From the NCBI GenBank assembly GCA_022376515.1, contig WTXI01000028.1:186001-250000 (forward strand): 64,000 bases of DNA, read 5' to 3'. Made by a program: the position numbers and the translations under genes. The DNA is from Lactifluus volemus. Taxonomy: Eukaryota; Basidiomycota; Agaricomycetes; Russulales; Russulaceae. This document shows, one piece after another, positions 33,612-45,682 of this stretch (position 1 is its first letter; each line of letters starts with the position of its first letter). The notes under the pieces are model-generated. The model worked only from the letters and a program-made list of their open reading frames with translations, was not told the origin of the DNA and did no database searches.

Positions 33612-35998
33612 GCCAAAGGTACATGTAAGCGTTGCAGCAACTGCCAGTACCTAGGAGCTAACCAACGTACTACATCCAGACACAACTACCCATATATCAC
33701 TCGTGCTCACGCTCACACCGAGTCTAGATCTCTTGTTCGTTATGGCCATAATCACAGATGAGATCCCAACACCCTAACTTGCTTATCTTAATCGACATAT
33801 ACTCACGTTACATCTTGATGACTACCCTACGCCGGCATGATTGTACACCCTTTCACGGTTTCTCTCACATAATTTCTTGTCCCCCCCGCGTTCCTTGACG
33901 ACTGCACAAATTGTGTGTATGTCTTGTGCCATCGTGACTGTTACTGTAGGCTTTTTTCATTGGTCGACTTGGTCGACTGAATTGACAGCCTGCAAATGGG
34001 TAAACCGGTAAACCCGTGATGTGCTGACCAAGAAATCTGGCGTCTCGGCTGCTCTTCACGCTGACCAATCAGCCAGATCCGGCAACGCTCCGAATACCTC
34101 CTTCTGTTGCTCAAGTTCCCGTTGACGTGGATGATCAGCTCGACGGTTCTGAGTTAAAAAGTGGTGAGTAACCTCGCTTGCTGGTGAATGGTGCAACCAA
34201 CGCGATCAGATTACATAGTGTTCAAGTTGTCAAATCCGAAGAGACCTCAACGTCTCTTTTTGAGCTTGCAACTCGAAAAGCTCATCTCGCCAGGGCGACG
34301 TAGTATCTCAAGTCTTTACTCACCTTCCACGAACTTGAATACCGCAGAGCGTTAGGTTGCTGCACATGGCGCCACGGAGCCTGCGAGTGTGCGCCCAGTT
34401 TAGCTTGTTCCGGCCCCATCGGCACCTCTCGCCATCTTTTTTAAAGCTGTCCTGGTCCACTCGCATAAGTTATATATGAGCTACCCAAATATTCCCTCGA
34501 CAGACAGGCCAGGTTATCATCCATGGGCATTCAGGCAAGACGCGCTTTCACATACGACAAGGGCTAAGGCGCAGGAGAAGGCGGTGATGCAGACTGGCGA
34601 GGAATCCGAGGATATCAGCGATCTGTAAGCTGTCACCGGACTGGTGAATATCCTGAGGCTTGTACGTTCCGTTTTTTTGTGAATACATGTCCGTCTCATC
34701 ATATATACGTATGCTTGGTGCTTGTCCGGCTGTCTCACAGTTCGGAAGAGGTACATCCTCCGCTCAACGCCAGACCGTGGGCTCGGTAAACATGCCCCAC
34801 ATTGCGAAGAAGCGAGTTGCAGCGGTATCCTTATCCCATGGAACAATCCGAACAAACACGTCGTGGTTAGAATCCTGCACCTCATCCCATATAGAAGTCG
34901 AGTGCAAAATTCTCGACCAGTGGATCTACAACCACTTCATCCATGTTTGAATCCAATTACAAGCCCTGTAGCGCCATCTTTAATATCCCACGATGGACTC
35001 TCCTCACGCGCGCTCTTGGAAGACCCATCACAGCCCCCCGCTCAAGCTGCGATTGCAATCGTCTGTGGTTATAATTCTTGTATTCATTCTTGGTTAAGAA
35101 GGGGTCGTTGCGGGGATTAAGGAAGGGGGAGGGAGGGTCTCATTGTGAACGATGAGCCCCGGGTATATATCACTTATGAGAAGAGAATTCGTCATGACAT
35201 ATTCAAAGTATACCTATTCATATATTCTACCCATCTGACTGATGTGGAGGTACGGATACATAAAAATATCTCATGATGATTTGTGGTACGCATGGGGATC
35301 ACTGTTAGCCACGAACCGTCGTCCACTCTCAACCTCCCGCACTGGACTGGACATTTGCGCAGGTCCACGCTCTGGGGAAAGGCGAATCGAGATGGAACTC
35401 GATCTACCATAGCTCTTCTCCACTTGCGTTCGTGGGTGCGGGCGCCACATGGGAGTACGGAACGATGACGTCGTGTAGAATGAAACAAGATCGTATTGGT
35501 CCGTGCGACCTCTCTCGGGCGAAATCCTGGGATGTTGCCCACTTGGCGGTGTGCAAGAATCAGTCAGTCGGTCATTATCACGTGTGTAACGATGGTTTCG
35601 CTGGTTATCATTGGGAGAAAAAACGGCGCACGCCTGCACGCCAAAAACGTCCATCTAACAGGGCTGTACGTCCCCTTTGTGCGGTATGTGCCAGTGTTCG
35701 GCGTGACGTGGCGTTGGTGGACCGACAGCACTTGAACTTTTTGAAGGTGGTGAGGTGTTGGCCTGTATCGATGTAGGTGTGCGTAAGAGTGAAAATGTGG
35801 TTTATAATGAGGTGACGATGGCGACGAGGACGATGACGAGGAAGGTGGACGCCAGCGTTCAACCCTGGATATAGGTCAGAGCCAAGGACGCCGCGGGATC
35901 GGTCATCCATTGGTCCTACACACTGTACCCTCTTCTATCACAACCACTTCATTATCCACGTCCCTGAAATTCCTGGTTCAAGTTGCTGCTCTACTATA
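33612..35998. other. Spacer between type B genes B1 and B2
   Basis: About 2.4 kb with no intact gene. 33612-34080 shows loose similarity to the 3' flanks of the other type B genes. 34370-34630 holds the recurring exon-like flank described separately. 34650-35990 is the upstream part of the tandem unit and matches 41730-42905 plus 43915-44136. The conserved minus-strand frame 35271-35654 has a counterpart at 42460-42801, but it changes many residues between copies and has no known domain. Confidence 0.55.
34370..34630 (+). repeat. Recurring exon-like flank, copy 1 of 4
   Basis: A plus-strand stretch encoding a tail like DRPGYHPWAFRQ ... AKAQEKAVMQTGEESEDISD before a stop. It recurs at 38590-38860, 41510-41705 and 46445-46700. 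The copies keep the PWAF word and the AKAQE...G..D tail but differ in frame, so it looks like the 3' end of an unidentified gene duplicated along with the F-box units. Confidence 0.45.
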
Positions 35999-37562
35999 AT
36001 GTATCATCTCCTCGAGGGAAGGCTTCACAGTGAGCCGATCCGTGAGTTCCAAATGTTTGTGTTCCCTGATCCGCTCACAAACTTCAAGTTGCGAATTAAC
36101 AGGGCCTAACAATAATAGACGATACTCACCTATCCATATCCTCAACGACGACGTGCTCCTCAATATATTTCATCTTTATCGGCTGGCAGATCCGGACGAA
36201 TATGACGACGAACCTGGGCCACCCGTTGCTTGGGACCGCCAACGGTGGTGGTACAGACTGGCACATGTTTGTCGACAATGGCGAAATGTCATTCTTGAAT
36301 CACCATCTCGGCTCAACCTTCATCTCTACTGCACCAATGGTGTGCCTGTAGCGAAGATGCTCGCACATTCACCACCCCTACCACTCATCATCTACTACGC
36401 TGGTTCGAAGGTAGCAGCAAAGGATGAATCAGATATACTTCTCGCACTTTCACACCGTGATCGCGTGCATCACATTTACCTTTCGATGGCCCAAAATATG
36501 GGGAAGTTCGTCACAGCTATGAATGATCAATTCCCAATTCTCGAACGCATGTATATCCATTCTCTGACCAAAGTGGACCTTCCTTTCACGTTTCGAGCCC
36601 CCAATCTACGCCATCTCCATCTGTCGAAGGCTTCCGTTCCAATTCAATCATCCTTACTCACCACAACTGCCGCGGGACTTGTCAGTCTCTCGCTTCTCAA
36701 TATCTCGGCACCCGTCTATTTCCCTCCGAGCCAAATACTTACTCGGCTCTCGCTCATGGCCCAGCTGGAGAGGCTGTCCATTATATTTCATTCCCCTATC
36801 CCCTACCGTGATGTTGAAAGGCAGTTGCGCCAGACCCCAGATATGACCACACTCCCTAGGCTACGCCGGTTTTTGTTCCGAGGCACCGCCACATATTTGG
36901 AGGGCCTTGTTGCTTGCATCAGCGCGCCTTTCCTCAGCATCCTTCGTGTCAATCTTTTTAATATGCTCCCCCTTACAGTTCCACACCTCTGTCAGTTCTT
37001 GCAATCATCCGAGAACCTCACATTTAGGGCTGTCCAGGTGACTTTCTGTTCATCTGTCGTTTCCTTACATGTGGTCCCTTGGAAGTCGGACACTCCTTCG
37101 ATGTTGCAGATCATGTGCGGACTTCTCGACTGGCAGGTTGCATCCACGGTTGAATTCTTTGGTACACTTTCACCTGTACTTTCTTTAATCGAGAAAGTTG
37201 CATTCAGCTACGACGAGCACCATCAATCCGAATGGCTCGACAATGTCGACCAAAGGCAGTGGCGTGAACTTCTTAGGCCGTTCACCAACGTGAAGACGAT
37301 TCATATGAAAGATGGTCTCATCAGCAAAATTTTCCCTTCGTTAGCATCTGACGATGGAGATCCACTCCTTCCGAACGTTGAAGAGGTTGGATATTCTGGA
37401 GGAATCGATGCTCGGGACGCATTTACCACATTTTTCAACGAACGACAAGTATCGGGCCATCCAGTGAGCCTGCGCCTGGTGGATTGTTCGATGTTCGATA
37501 TACCTCAGTATCTCACGAGCTTTACCTTCCTCTCGTCTGCGCCCCCTGCCACCCAGACCTGA
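35999..37562 (+). CDS. F-box protein with leucine-rich repeat-like body, type B, copy B2
   Basis: Exons 35999-36029 and 36103-37562 give about 496 residues. The first exon encodes only MYHLLEGRLH and splices with a phase-1 GTGAGC donor and AACAG acceptor, so the GTG at 36030 that opens the long frame is really the intron donor. F-box at about residues 19-80 (SPIHILNDDVLLNIFHLYRL; YRLAHVCRQWRNVILESPSRL). Body blocks are NGVPVAKMLAHSPPLPL, DRVHHIYLSMAQNMGKF, APNLRHLHLSKAS and VACISAPFLSI, with the C-terminal LLPNVEEVGYSGGIDARDAF. Nearly identical to B4 (44137). The last 20 residues (from YLTSFTFLSS) differ from B4, where the frame ends sooner in a shifted sequence. Confidence 0.82.
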
Positions 37563-39424
37563 CCCACCTTGAATTGAGCCGCTGGACAGCGGCCGTTAGT
37601 TGGCTAAGTCCTCTCCTCTTTCCTTTAACCTTCCTCGATCCACCCTTCGTGCTACTCCCCTTTGGTTACACTTCCTCATTCTTCTATCTCTTACTATGAC
37701 CCACTTCGGCCGGCCATGTATCGTAGATTGTAGTCTTGTCGCGTTTCATGCGGGGACAATAAACTCCAATTCAAAAAAACAATACCTCAGTATCTGTAGT
37801 GTGTGGGCGGTGCTAGATGCTAATTGGTGGATTGAAGTATGTCTTGACACAACTACCCATATCCTAATCGTGTGACACCACCTACTCTCCTGTTCGTGAT
37901 GACCATCAGATTTTAATCATATGATAGGGTTGCAACAAAGCGGCCCAAACTAGCTTATCCTAGTCAACATAGTAAGCAACTTAGGCGTACTATGCATTCT
38001 TGATGACTATCACGTACCCTCTCTAAGTATACTTTATCTCCATACATGTTGGCCATCGTTATTCGCGTTTCGAGCACGGTGTCATTTCCTTGCGATGTAT
38101 TTACGTACACTGCAACTGCGTATGCCTACCACTTATCAAGCTACTATATCAAAAACTTGCAATCTCGTGACGTATTGACTAAGATATCTGGAGTCTTCTG
38201 CTCTTCATGCTGTTGCGCAACGCAGTCACCGCTCTTTTCTTCATTTTGGTTGGCATGCGTCTGCGCTAGAACTTGAAGCTGCTACGAATGTGATGTGTTC
38301 ACTGCAATCAGCGCCGTGGAGGCTCGGTATAACGAGGGTACCGAGAGGTGAGCAACCTCGTTTGCTAGTGAAATGTCCAACCAGCGCGGTCATCTCATCC
38401 CACATAGCGTCCAAGCAGCTCACCAAGGTCTATGACAATTGATGAACTTTTTCCTAAACGATGCGACCCCATCTAACGCCCAACTCCCCATGGCGATCCA
38501 GCTCCTGCGAGCGTCTCTCAAGTCTTTACATTCTTCCCCCCCAAATCCTGCAAAGCGTGAGATTGTCCGAGTCGCACATGACGACACAACAGAGCCTGCG
38601 CGTGCGCGACCAGTTCAGCTCATTTAGGCCCCCGTCAGCACCTCTCGTCTCCCTTCTCATCAAGCTGTCCTGGTACAGCCGCATATTCCTGAATCTCCCT
38701 CCTCAAATTCGGATAGAAATACCAAGTTATCGTCCATGGGCATTCAGGGACCTTAAAGAGGCGCTTCTACTTCCGATGTTGCGGGTAAGGCCAAGGCCCA
38801 GGAGAGGCCGGGGGGAACGCAGAATGGCAAGGATAGCGGCGATTGGTACGGGTAACTTGATTCTCCCTTCGTGAAAAGAGAATCCGTTATGATGTATTTC
38901 ACACATATATAAAGTATACATGTCACGGTTTACGGTACGTACGGGGACCACTGCTAGCTGCGACCGTTGTCCACATGCTTCCAAATGGTCTTGGCCCTGG
39001 ACCGAATACTCGCGCCACTCCACACTCTGGGAAGGGGAATCGAGATGAAACGCGATGTCCCATAGCTTATTCTGAACTCTTCTGTCTGTGACTTTTTTTC
39101 ACGTGTGTTCATGGTGCGGGCGGGCTGTCCGTCCATATTCGTGGAGCCTTGTTCGTGACGTCGCGTTGCCAGCGCCAGTGGTGGATAGCACTTGAACGGT
39201 TTGAAGGTGGTGAGATTAACCTGTCTGCGCTGTATCCGTGCGCATATCGGATAAATGTAGGTGAGTGTGTGAAAAGGAGGTGTGGTTCATAATGAGACGA
39301 CGACGACGAAGGTAGACGCTAGGCCAATCTGGATACAGATACAGGTCAGCGCCCACTGCCAGCGCGCCGCCACACTGCTATACACTCTTCAATCGCATCC
39401 ACGTCATTACTCACCTCCCTGAAA
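37563..39424. other. Spacer between B2 and B3
   Basis: About 1.86 kb, almost all paired with 45683-47462 in unit 2. It contains exon-like flank copy 2 (38590-38860). No intact gene is supported. About 200 bases at 37560-37760, absent after B4, are extra sequence specific to this copy or deleted from the other. Confidence 0.55.
38590..38860 (+). repeat. Recurring exon-like flank, copy 2 of 4
   Basis: Counterpart of 34370-34630. It reads VRDQFSSFRPPSAPLVSLL, then NLPPQIRIE and SYRPWAF. The paired copy at 46445-46700 keeps the same frame almost unchanged. Confidence 0.45.
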
Positions 39425-40990
39425 ATGCCCGGTTGCTGCTCTACCATAATTTATCCTCCCCTCATTAGAAGGCTCGGCCGACATCACGGTCAGTTCCAAA
39501 TCTTTGTGTCCCTAATATGTTCACAAACTTGCGAATCAATAGAGCCCATCAGCAATAGACATCACTCGCCTATCCATATCCTCAACAATGACGTGCTTCT
39601 CAATATATTTTATCTGTATCGGCTGGACGATCCAGATGAAATTGAAGATAGGGATGGCATGTTGAACTTTAACTGGAGCCGTCAACATTGTCAGTGGTGG
39701 TACAAACTGGCACATGTTTGTCGACAATGGCGACATATTATTCTTGAATCACCGTCCCGGCTCGACCTTCATCTGTTCTGCACCGTTGGTGTGCCTGTAG
39801 CGGACATGCTCGCATATTCACCACCTCTACCACTCATACTCTTTTACGACACTTTTCACAAGTCAACAGCAAAGGATGAATCGGGTATATTTCTCGCACT
39901 TTCGCACCGTGATCGCGTGCATCACGTTGGCTTTTGGATGTCAAATCCGGGGAAGTTCGTTGCGGTTATGGATGATCAATTCCCAGTTCTAGAACACATG
40001 TATATCTATTCAAGTCCTCGGACTCGGGCCGAAATGGACTTTCCTGTAACGTTTCAAGCCCCAAATCTACGCCATCTCATATTGAACAACCCTTTCCTTC
40101 CAATTGGATCGCCCTTACTCACAACGAGTGCTACTGCGGGACTCGTCACTCTCTCGCTTCTCAATATCCCGGCATCTGCCTATCTCCCTCCGGGTTATAT
40201 ACTTACTCAGCTTTCGCTTATGGCCAACCTGGAGAGGCTGTCCATTAGATTTAATTCCCCTATCCCCAACGATGATGTTGAGAGGCAGTCGCGCCAGACC
40301 CCAGACATGATCACACTCCCTAACCTACGCCTGTTTGTGTTCTCAGGTACGGCCACATATCTGGATGGCCTTGTTGCTTGGATCAGCGTCCCTTCCCTCA
40401 GCACCCTTCGTGTCAATATTTTTAATCAGCTCTCCTTCACGATTCCACGCCTCTGTCAGTTCATGCAATCATCCGAGGGCCTCACATTTAGGGCTGTCAA
40501 GGTAACTTTCGGTCCATCTGCCGTTTCCTTATGTGCGGTCCCTTGGAAGCGGGGCAATCCCTTGGTGTTGCAGATCAAGTGCGGATATCTCGACAGGCAG
40601 GTTGCGTCTGCAGTTCAATTCTTTGGTACACTTTCACCCGTACTTTCTGTTGTCGAGCAAGTTGCATTCAGCTACGACAAGCACTACTATCAAGATTCCG
40701 AATGGTTCAACAATGACGACAGAAGTCAGTGGCGTGAACTTCTTAGGCCGTTCACCAACGTGAAGGCCATTCATATGAAAGATGGTCTCATCACCAAAAT
40801 CTTACGTTCCTTGCCATCTGACGATGGAGAGCCACTCCTTCCGAACGTTGAAGAGGTTGGATATTCTGGAGGAAGCGATGCTCGGGACGCAATTGCCACA
40901 TTTATCAACGAACGACAAGTATCGGACCATCCCGTGAGCCTGTGGCGGGTGGATTGCTCGATGTTCGATATACCTTGGAGTTTATACTAG
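39425..40990 (+). CDS. F-box protein with leucine-rich repeat-like body, type B, copy B3
   Basis: ATG 39425 (MPGCCSTIIYPPLIRRLG). A 54-base frame-preserving intron is likely at 39489-39542 (GTCAGT...CAATAG) at the same position as in the other type B genes, leaving about 503 residues. F-box: SPIHILNNDVLLNIFYLYRL, then YKLAHVCRQWRHIILESPSRL. Family blocks are GVPVADMLAYSPPLPLI, ESGIFLALSHRDRVHHV, APNLRHLILNN and AWISVPSLS, with the C-terminal LLPNVEEVGYSGGSDARDAI and DIPWSLY. The middle third is clearly different from B2, B4 and B5. Confidence 0.82.
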   Translation: MPGCCSTIIYPPLIRRLGRHHGQFQIFVSLICSQTCESIEPISNRHHSPIHILNNDVLLNIFYLYRLDDPDEIEDRDGMLNFNWSRQHCQWWYKLAHVCRQWRHIILESPSRLDLHLFCTVGVPVADMLAYSPPLPLILFYDTFHKSTAKDESGIFLALSHRDRVHHVGFWMSNPGKFVAVMDDQFPVLEHMYIYSSPRTRAEMDFPVTFQAPNLRHLILNNPFLPIGSPLLTTSATAGLVTLSLLNIPASAYLPPGYILTQLSLMANLERLSIRFNSPIPNDDVERQSRQTPDMITLPNLRLFVFSGTATYLDGLVAWISVPSLSTLRVNIFNQLSFTIPRLCQFMQSSEGLTFRAVKVTFGPSAVSLCAVPWKRGNPLVLQIKCGYLDRQVASAVQFFGTLSPVLSVVEQVAFSYDKHYYQDSEWFNNDDRSQWRELLRPFTNVKAIHMKDGLITKILRSLPSDDGEPLLPNVEEVGYSGGSDARDAIATFINERQVSDHPVSLWRVDCSMFDIPWSLY

Positions 40991-42905
40991 CATGTGGATG
41001 CTGCAGCAATGGAGCTAATTGGTGGATCGAAGTACTGGTACGTCTCGGCACAACTACCCATATCTTACTCGCGTTCACCCACCCACCTACTCTCCTGTTC
41101 ATGATGACCACCAGATTTTAGTCATTGATAAGATCGCAGCAACGCAGCCCAGCTAGCTTGTTTTAGTGTATGCACTGTTCAAAAGAGAATGTTTAAAGTG
41201 TAGCAACGAGGGTATGACAGAGCGCGTATGTACAATCTGATATCCATATCAATGTCCGGGCTCCCAGGGCAGCTCAGCCAGCCGACTTGAAGCCATTGCG
41301 CGGCGTCGCGCTGCAATTGCCACATCCAACACATTCGTGAAGAAACGCAGTTGCGCAGCTCGGCAGCAAGGTGGGGTGGGTGGTGGCAAAGACAGTGATA
41401 AAGCTCGGGTGTCGTGATGGGGACCGCGCGCAGCGTCAGAAATTGGAAAGGCGGCAGTCGTGCGCGCGGCTCACCGCTTTCTTGGACTCACCAACTATAT
41501 TGTACGTTTGGACACGTACACCCGCATAAACTATATCATGATACGAGCTACCCAAATCTCCTCTCAACAGACAGGCCACGTTATTGTCCATGGGCATTCA
41601 AGCAGGAGTCACTTTCACATACGATATTTTGGGCAAGACTAAAGCCCAGGAGAAGCTGGGGATACAAACTGGCGAGGAATCCGAGGATAGCAGCAATCAG
41701 TAAGATGTCACCCGACTGAAGAACATCCTGAGTCTTGTAGGTTCCATTTTTTGTGAATACATGTCCATCTGATTATATACATGTATGCTTGGTGCTGGTC
41801 CGGGCTGTCTCACAGTTCGGAAGAGGTGCATCCTCTAACACCGGACCGTAGGTAGACATGGGTTCGGTAAACATACCCCACATTTGCGAAGAAGCGCACC
41901 GTCGATGCAGCATACGCCTGAGACGATATCGACGATATAGGGCCAGGCACGCATACATAGTATGGTATCCTTATCTCATGGAACAATGGGAACAAACACG
42001 TTATGGTTACATCTACACGCATATAGAAGGTGAGCCAACATCCTTGAACAGTGTGGATCTACATCTACTTCATCCATGTTCGAATCCAATTACAGGTCCT
42101 GGCATGCCATCTTTACTACCCCACGGTGGACTCTCCTCACGGGCGCACTTGGATGACCCACCGCAGCCTCCCGCTCGGGCTGCCATTGGAATCGTCTGTG
42201 GTTATAATTTTTGTATTTATTCTTGGTTCGGAAGGGCGTTGCGGGGATTAAGGAAGGTGGAGGGAGGGGGACTCATTGTGAACGATGAGCCCCGGGTATA
42301 TGTCACTTTGTGAGAAGAGAATTCGTCATGACGTATTCAAGGTATACCTATTCATATACCCTACCCATCTGACTGATGTGGAGGTACGGATACATAAAAA
42401 TATATCATGATTTGTGGTACGTACGGGGATCACTGCTAGCCATCATCCGTCGTCCAATCTCAACCTCCCACTCTAACTGCTGGCCTTGGCACTAGACCGG
42501 ATATTTGCGCAGCTTGCTCTGGGGAAAGGCGAATCGAGATGGAACTCGATCTACCATAGCTCTTCTCCACTTGCGCTCGTGGGTGCGGGCGCCACATGGG
42601 AGTACGGAACGATGACGTCCTGTAGAATGAAACAAGATCGTATTGATCCGTGCGACCTCTCTCGGGCGAAATCCTGGGATGTTGCCCACTTGACGGTGTG
42701 CAAGAATCAGTCAGTCGGTCATTACCACGTCTGTAACGATAGTTTCGCTGGTTATCATTGGGAGAAGAGACGGCGCACGCCCGCACGCCAAAAACGTCCA
42801 TCTAACAGGGCTGTACGGCGGTATGTGCCAGTGTTCGGCGTGACGTGGCGTTGGTGGACCGACAGCACTTGAAATTTCTGAAGGCGGTGGGGTGTTGGCC
42901 TGTAT
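40991..42905. other. Spacer between B3 and B4, left part
   Basis: Holds the unit border. 40991-41500 matches 48990-49440 (after B5). 41510-41705 is exon-like flank copy 3. 41730-42905 matches 34650-35770. The minus-strand piece at 41230-41310 (RRRAMASSRLAELPWEPG) also occurs in altered form at 49231-49290 and may be the tail of an unknown relic. No intact gene. Confidence 0.5.
41510..41705 (+). repeat. Recurring exon-like flank, copy 3 of 4
   Basis: Counterpart of 34370-34630, with DRPRYCPWAFKQE and a tail near QTGEESEDS in another frame, so the frame is broken here. Confidence 0.4.
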
Positions 42906-43912
42906 CGGCACGATCATATTTTACCTTGCTTGCAAGGTATTCTGTAGAAGTCGAAAGTCGCCTTCTTACTAATCCGGTTAGTAATCCACTTCACGTGGTC
43001 TTTTTCCCTATATTGGCCATCCGTCCTCCTTTATTTGGTCTTCCGTCCCTTTTTGCGCTTATTCACCTACTCAATTTGTCCGTCCCGCGACATAGAAAAC
43101 ATTTGTTCTTGCTCGTAACGAGTATGTTATTCACACGCTCCTTACCGTGCCTCGGGGTCATGTCCACTTGCCGCGCGGTCCACTGGTCTTCTGTCCCTTT
43201 TTCCGCTCGTGCTGATCTGACAGCGTGCTCTCCGTGATCACTTTTGCCACCGCAGCTGTCGGCGTCGAGTCATACGTTTCCCCCCTTCACTACCCGGCCA
43301 ATACTCCCCCGAGTGAGCCCACGACGTCCCTTGGGCGCTGGCTCGCTCCGCTCACCGAGGACCTTCGCACGCTTAAACTTGAAGGTCTCTCCAAGCCCGA
43401 GGCATTGACGAAGATTGTCGAGGAGAGCGTGCGCGTGCAAGTTGCAAACGTCGTTAATTCCGCCTCCGTGCAAGCGGTGTGGGCAGCCGGGAAGAAGAAC
43501 CAAGTGACTTGAGGAGTTCGCTAAGACGTGATTACAAGTTAATCAGAGAGCTGTCAGTGAAACATGCGCGCGGACAGCGCCAACGACGCACGTAAAGACA
43601 CCCGGATCCGACTCTGTCAGCTGCCAACCACTCGAGTCGTCGTCTCCGGACATCTTGTATGGATTCAACGTGTTGGTCGTAAGGGCCGTGTGGTCCAAGT
43701 TGATTGGGCTAGCCAAAGATATGTCGATGATTGGTCAAATCAAGTTGGAGTGTTTAGGATGCGCACCTTGAACATCTGGATGAAGGGATGGGGTGTAGTA
43801 CATTGACCAAGGGAGGGTGGGACGAACACCGGGGTAACGCACATGACCACATCTTGCAGGGAAAATAAATTCAAGCAAGGTTGAGGCCGACACCGTCGGC
43901 GCTTCTAGTTAT
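42906..43912. mobile_element. Unit-2-specific 1-kb segment carrying a foreign gene fragment
   Basis: Unit 1 runs from GGCCTGTATCG directly into ATGTAGG (about 35760-35775). Unit 2 has about 1 kb between GGCCTGTATCG and AAATGTAGG. The extra DNA includes a carbonic-anhydrase fragment and no transposase or clear terminal repeats, and I see no convincing target-site duplication. It could be an insertion in unit 2 or a deletion from unit 1. The class is unknown, and the 'mobile element' label means only that it behaves as an extra segment. Confidence 0.45.
43216..43512 (+). pseudogene. Beta-carbonic anhydrase fragment
   Basis: The frame reads SVITFATAAVGVESYVSPLH, then TTSLGRWLAPLTEDLRTL and ALTKIVEESVRVQVANVVNS, ending GKKNQVT. 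This matches the C-terminal half of fungal beta-carbonic anhydrases, which interconvert CO2 and bicarbonate with a zinc held by Cys, His and Cys. The zinc-ligand HxxCGG region expected right after GVE is missing, as are the N-terminal half and the usual HGW end, so the piece cannot be an active enzyme. No related sequence is seen elsewhere in the window. Confidence 0.7.
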
Positions 43913-44136
43913 AAATGTAGGTATGCGTAAGAGTGAAAAAGTGGTTTATAATGAGGTGACAATGGCGACGAGGACGATGACGAGGAAGGTAGACGCCAGC
44001 GTCCAACCCTGGATATAGGTCAGAGCCACCTTGGCCAAGGACGCCACACGCTGCTGCCACTGTATCCCCTTCTATCACATCCACTTCATTATCCACGTCC
44101 CTAAAAATTCTTGTTTCAAGTTGCTGCTCTACTATA

Positions 44137-45682
44137 ATGTATCATCTCCTCGAGGGAAGGCTTCACAGTGAGCCGATCCGTGAGTTCCAAATGTTTGTGT
44201 TCCCTGATCCGCTCACAAACTTCAAGTTGCGAATTAACAGGGCCTAACAATAATAGACGATACTCACCTATCCATATCCTCAACGACGACGTGCTTCTCA
44301 ATATATTTCATCTTTATCGGCTGGCAGATCCGGACGAATATGACGACGAACCTGGGACGACCATTGCTGGGGACCGCCAACGGTGGTGGTACAGACTGGC
44401 GCATGTTTGTCGACAATGGCGAAATGTTATTCTTGAATCACCATCTCGGCTCAACCTTCATCTCTACTGCACCAATGGTGTGCCTGTAGCGGACATGCTC
44501 GCACATTCACCACCCCTACCACTCATCATCCACTGCGCTGGTTGGAAGGTAGCAGCAAAAGATGAATCAGATATACTTCTCGCATTTTTACACCGTGATC
44601 GCGTGCATCACATTTACCTTTCGATGGCTCAAAATATGGGGAAGTTCGTCACAGCTATGAATGATCAATTCCCAATTCTCGAACGCGTGTATATCCATTC
44701 TCTGACCAAAGTGGACCTTCCTTTCACGTTTCAAGCCCCCAATCTACGCCATCTCCATCTGTCGACGGCTTCCGTCCCAATTCAATCATCCTTACTCACC
44801 ACAACTGCCGCGGGACTTGTCAGTCTCTCGCTTCTCAATATCGAGGCGGCACCCGTCTATTTCCCTCCGAGTGAAATACTTACTCGGCTCTCGCTTATGG
44901 CCCAGTTGGAGAGGCTGTCCATTACATTTCATTCCTCTATCCCCTACCGTAATGTTGAAAGGCAGTCGCGCCGAACCCCAGATATGACCACACTCCCTAG
45001 CCTACGCCGGTTTTTGTTCCGAGGCACCGCCACATATTTGGAGGGCCTTGTTGCTTGCATCAGCGCGCCTTCCCTCAGCATCCTTCGTGTCGATCTTTTT
45101 CATCTGCTCCCCCTTACAGCTCCACGCCTCTGTCAGTTCATGCAATCATCCGAGAACCTCACATTTAGGGCTGTCCAGGTGACTTTCTGTTCATCTGCCG
45201 TTTCCTTACATGCGGTCCCTTGGAAGTCGGACACTCCTTTGATGTTGCAGATCAAGTGCGGACTTCTCGACTGGCAGGTTGCATCCGCGGTTCAATTCTT
45301 CGGTACACTTTCACCTGTACTTTCTTTAATCGAGAAAGTTGCATTCAGCTACGACGAGCACCATCAGTTCCAATGGCTTAACAATGTCAACCAAAGGCAG
45401 TGGCGTGAACTTCTTAGGCTGTTCACCAATGTGAAGACGATTCATTTGAAAGATGGTCTCATCAGCAAAATTCTCCGTTCGTTAGCATCTGACGATGGAG
45501 ATCCACTCCTTCCGAATGTTGAAGAGGTTGGATATTCTGGAGGAAGCGACGCTCAGGACGCATTGACCACATTTTTCAACGAACGACAAGTATCGGACCA
45601 TCCAGTGAGCCTGCGCCTGGTGGATTGTTCGATGTTCGATATACCTCAGTATCTGAAGCGTGTGGGCGGTGCTAGACGCTAA
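44137..45682 (+). CDS. F-box protein with leucine-rich repeat-like body, type B, copy B4
   Basis: Exons 44137-44167 and 44241-45682 give about 490 residues. It is nearly identical to B2, including the ten-residue first exon and the intron. F-box SPIHILNDDVLLNIFHLYRL with YRLAHVCRQWRNVILESPSRL. Differences from B2 are mostly single residues (for example FLHRDRVHHI for LSHRDRVHHI), an extra residue in LLNIEAAPVYF, and the C-terminus, which ends QYLKRVGGARR. Presumed SCF substrate receptor. Confidence 0.82.

Larger units (their letters stand above)
34460..41500. repeat. Tandem segmental duplication, unit 1
   Basis: This segment (flank, B2, spacer, B3, spacer) recurs in the same order as unit 2 at 41530-49440. 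B2 pairs with B4 and B3 with B5, and the intergenic sequences pair too. Identity is very high over B2/B4 and their flanks (long identical runs by eye), which indicates a recent event. Borders are approximate. Confidence 0.8.

Noticed and set aside
35271..35654. Minus-strand frame conserved at 42460-42801
   Set aside because: Its conservation is explained by the recent tandem duplication. Many residues change between copies and there is no recognisable domain.
36030..36032. GTG as the start codon of F-box gene B2 (likewise 44168 for B4)
   Set aside because: This GT is the donor of a GTGAGC...AACAG intron. An ATG exon 31 bases upstream joins in frame and matches the other type B genes.
42070..42090. 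Possible tRNA T-arm (GTTCGAATCC)
   Set aside because: No acceptor stem or anticodon arm can be built around it, and the duplicate at 34950 lacks the motif.
43564..43806. 80-codon frame after the carbonic-anhydrase fragment
   Set aside because: Does not continue the carbonic-anhydrase homology and resembles nothing I know.
42906..43912. DNA transposon or Helitron with defined ends
   Set aside because: No transposase or helicase frame, no terminal inverted repeats and no clear target-site duplication were seen. Only an extra segment can be claimed.
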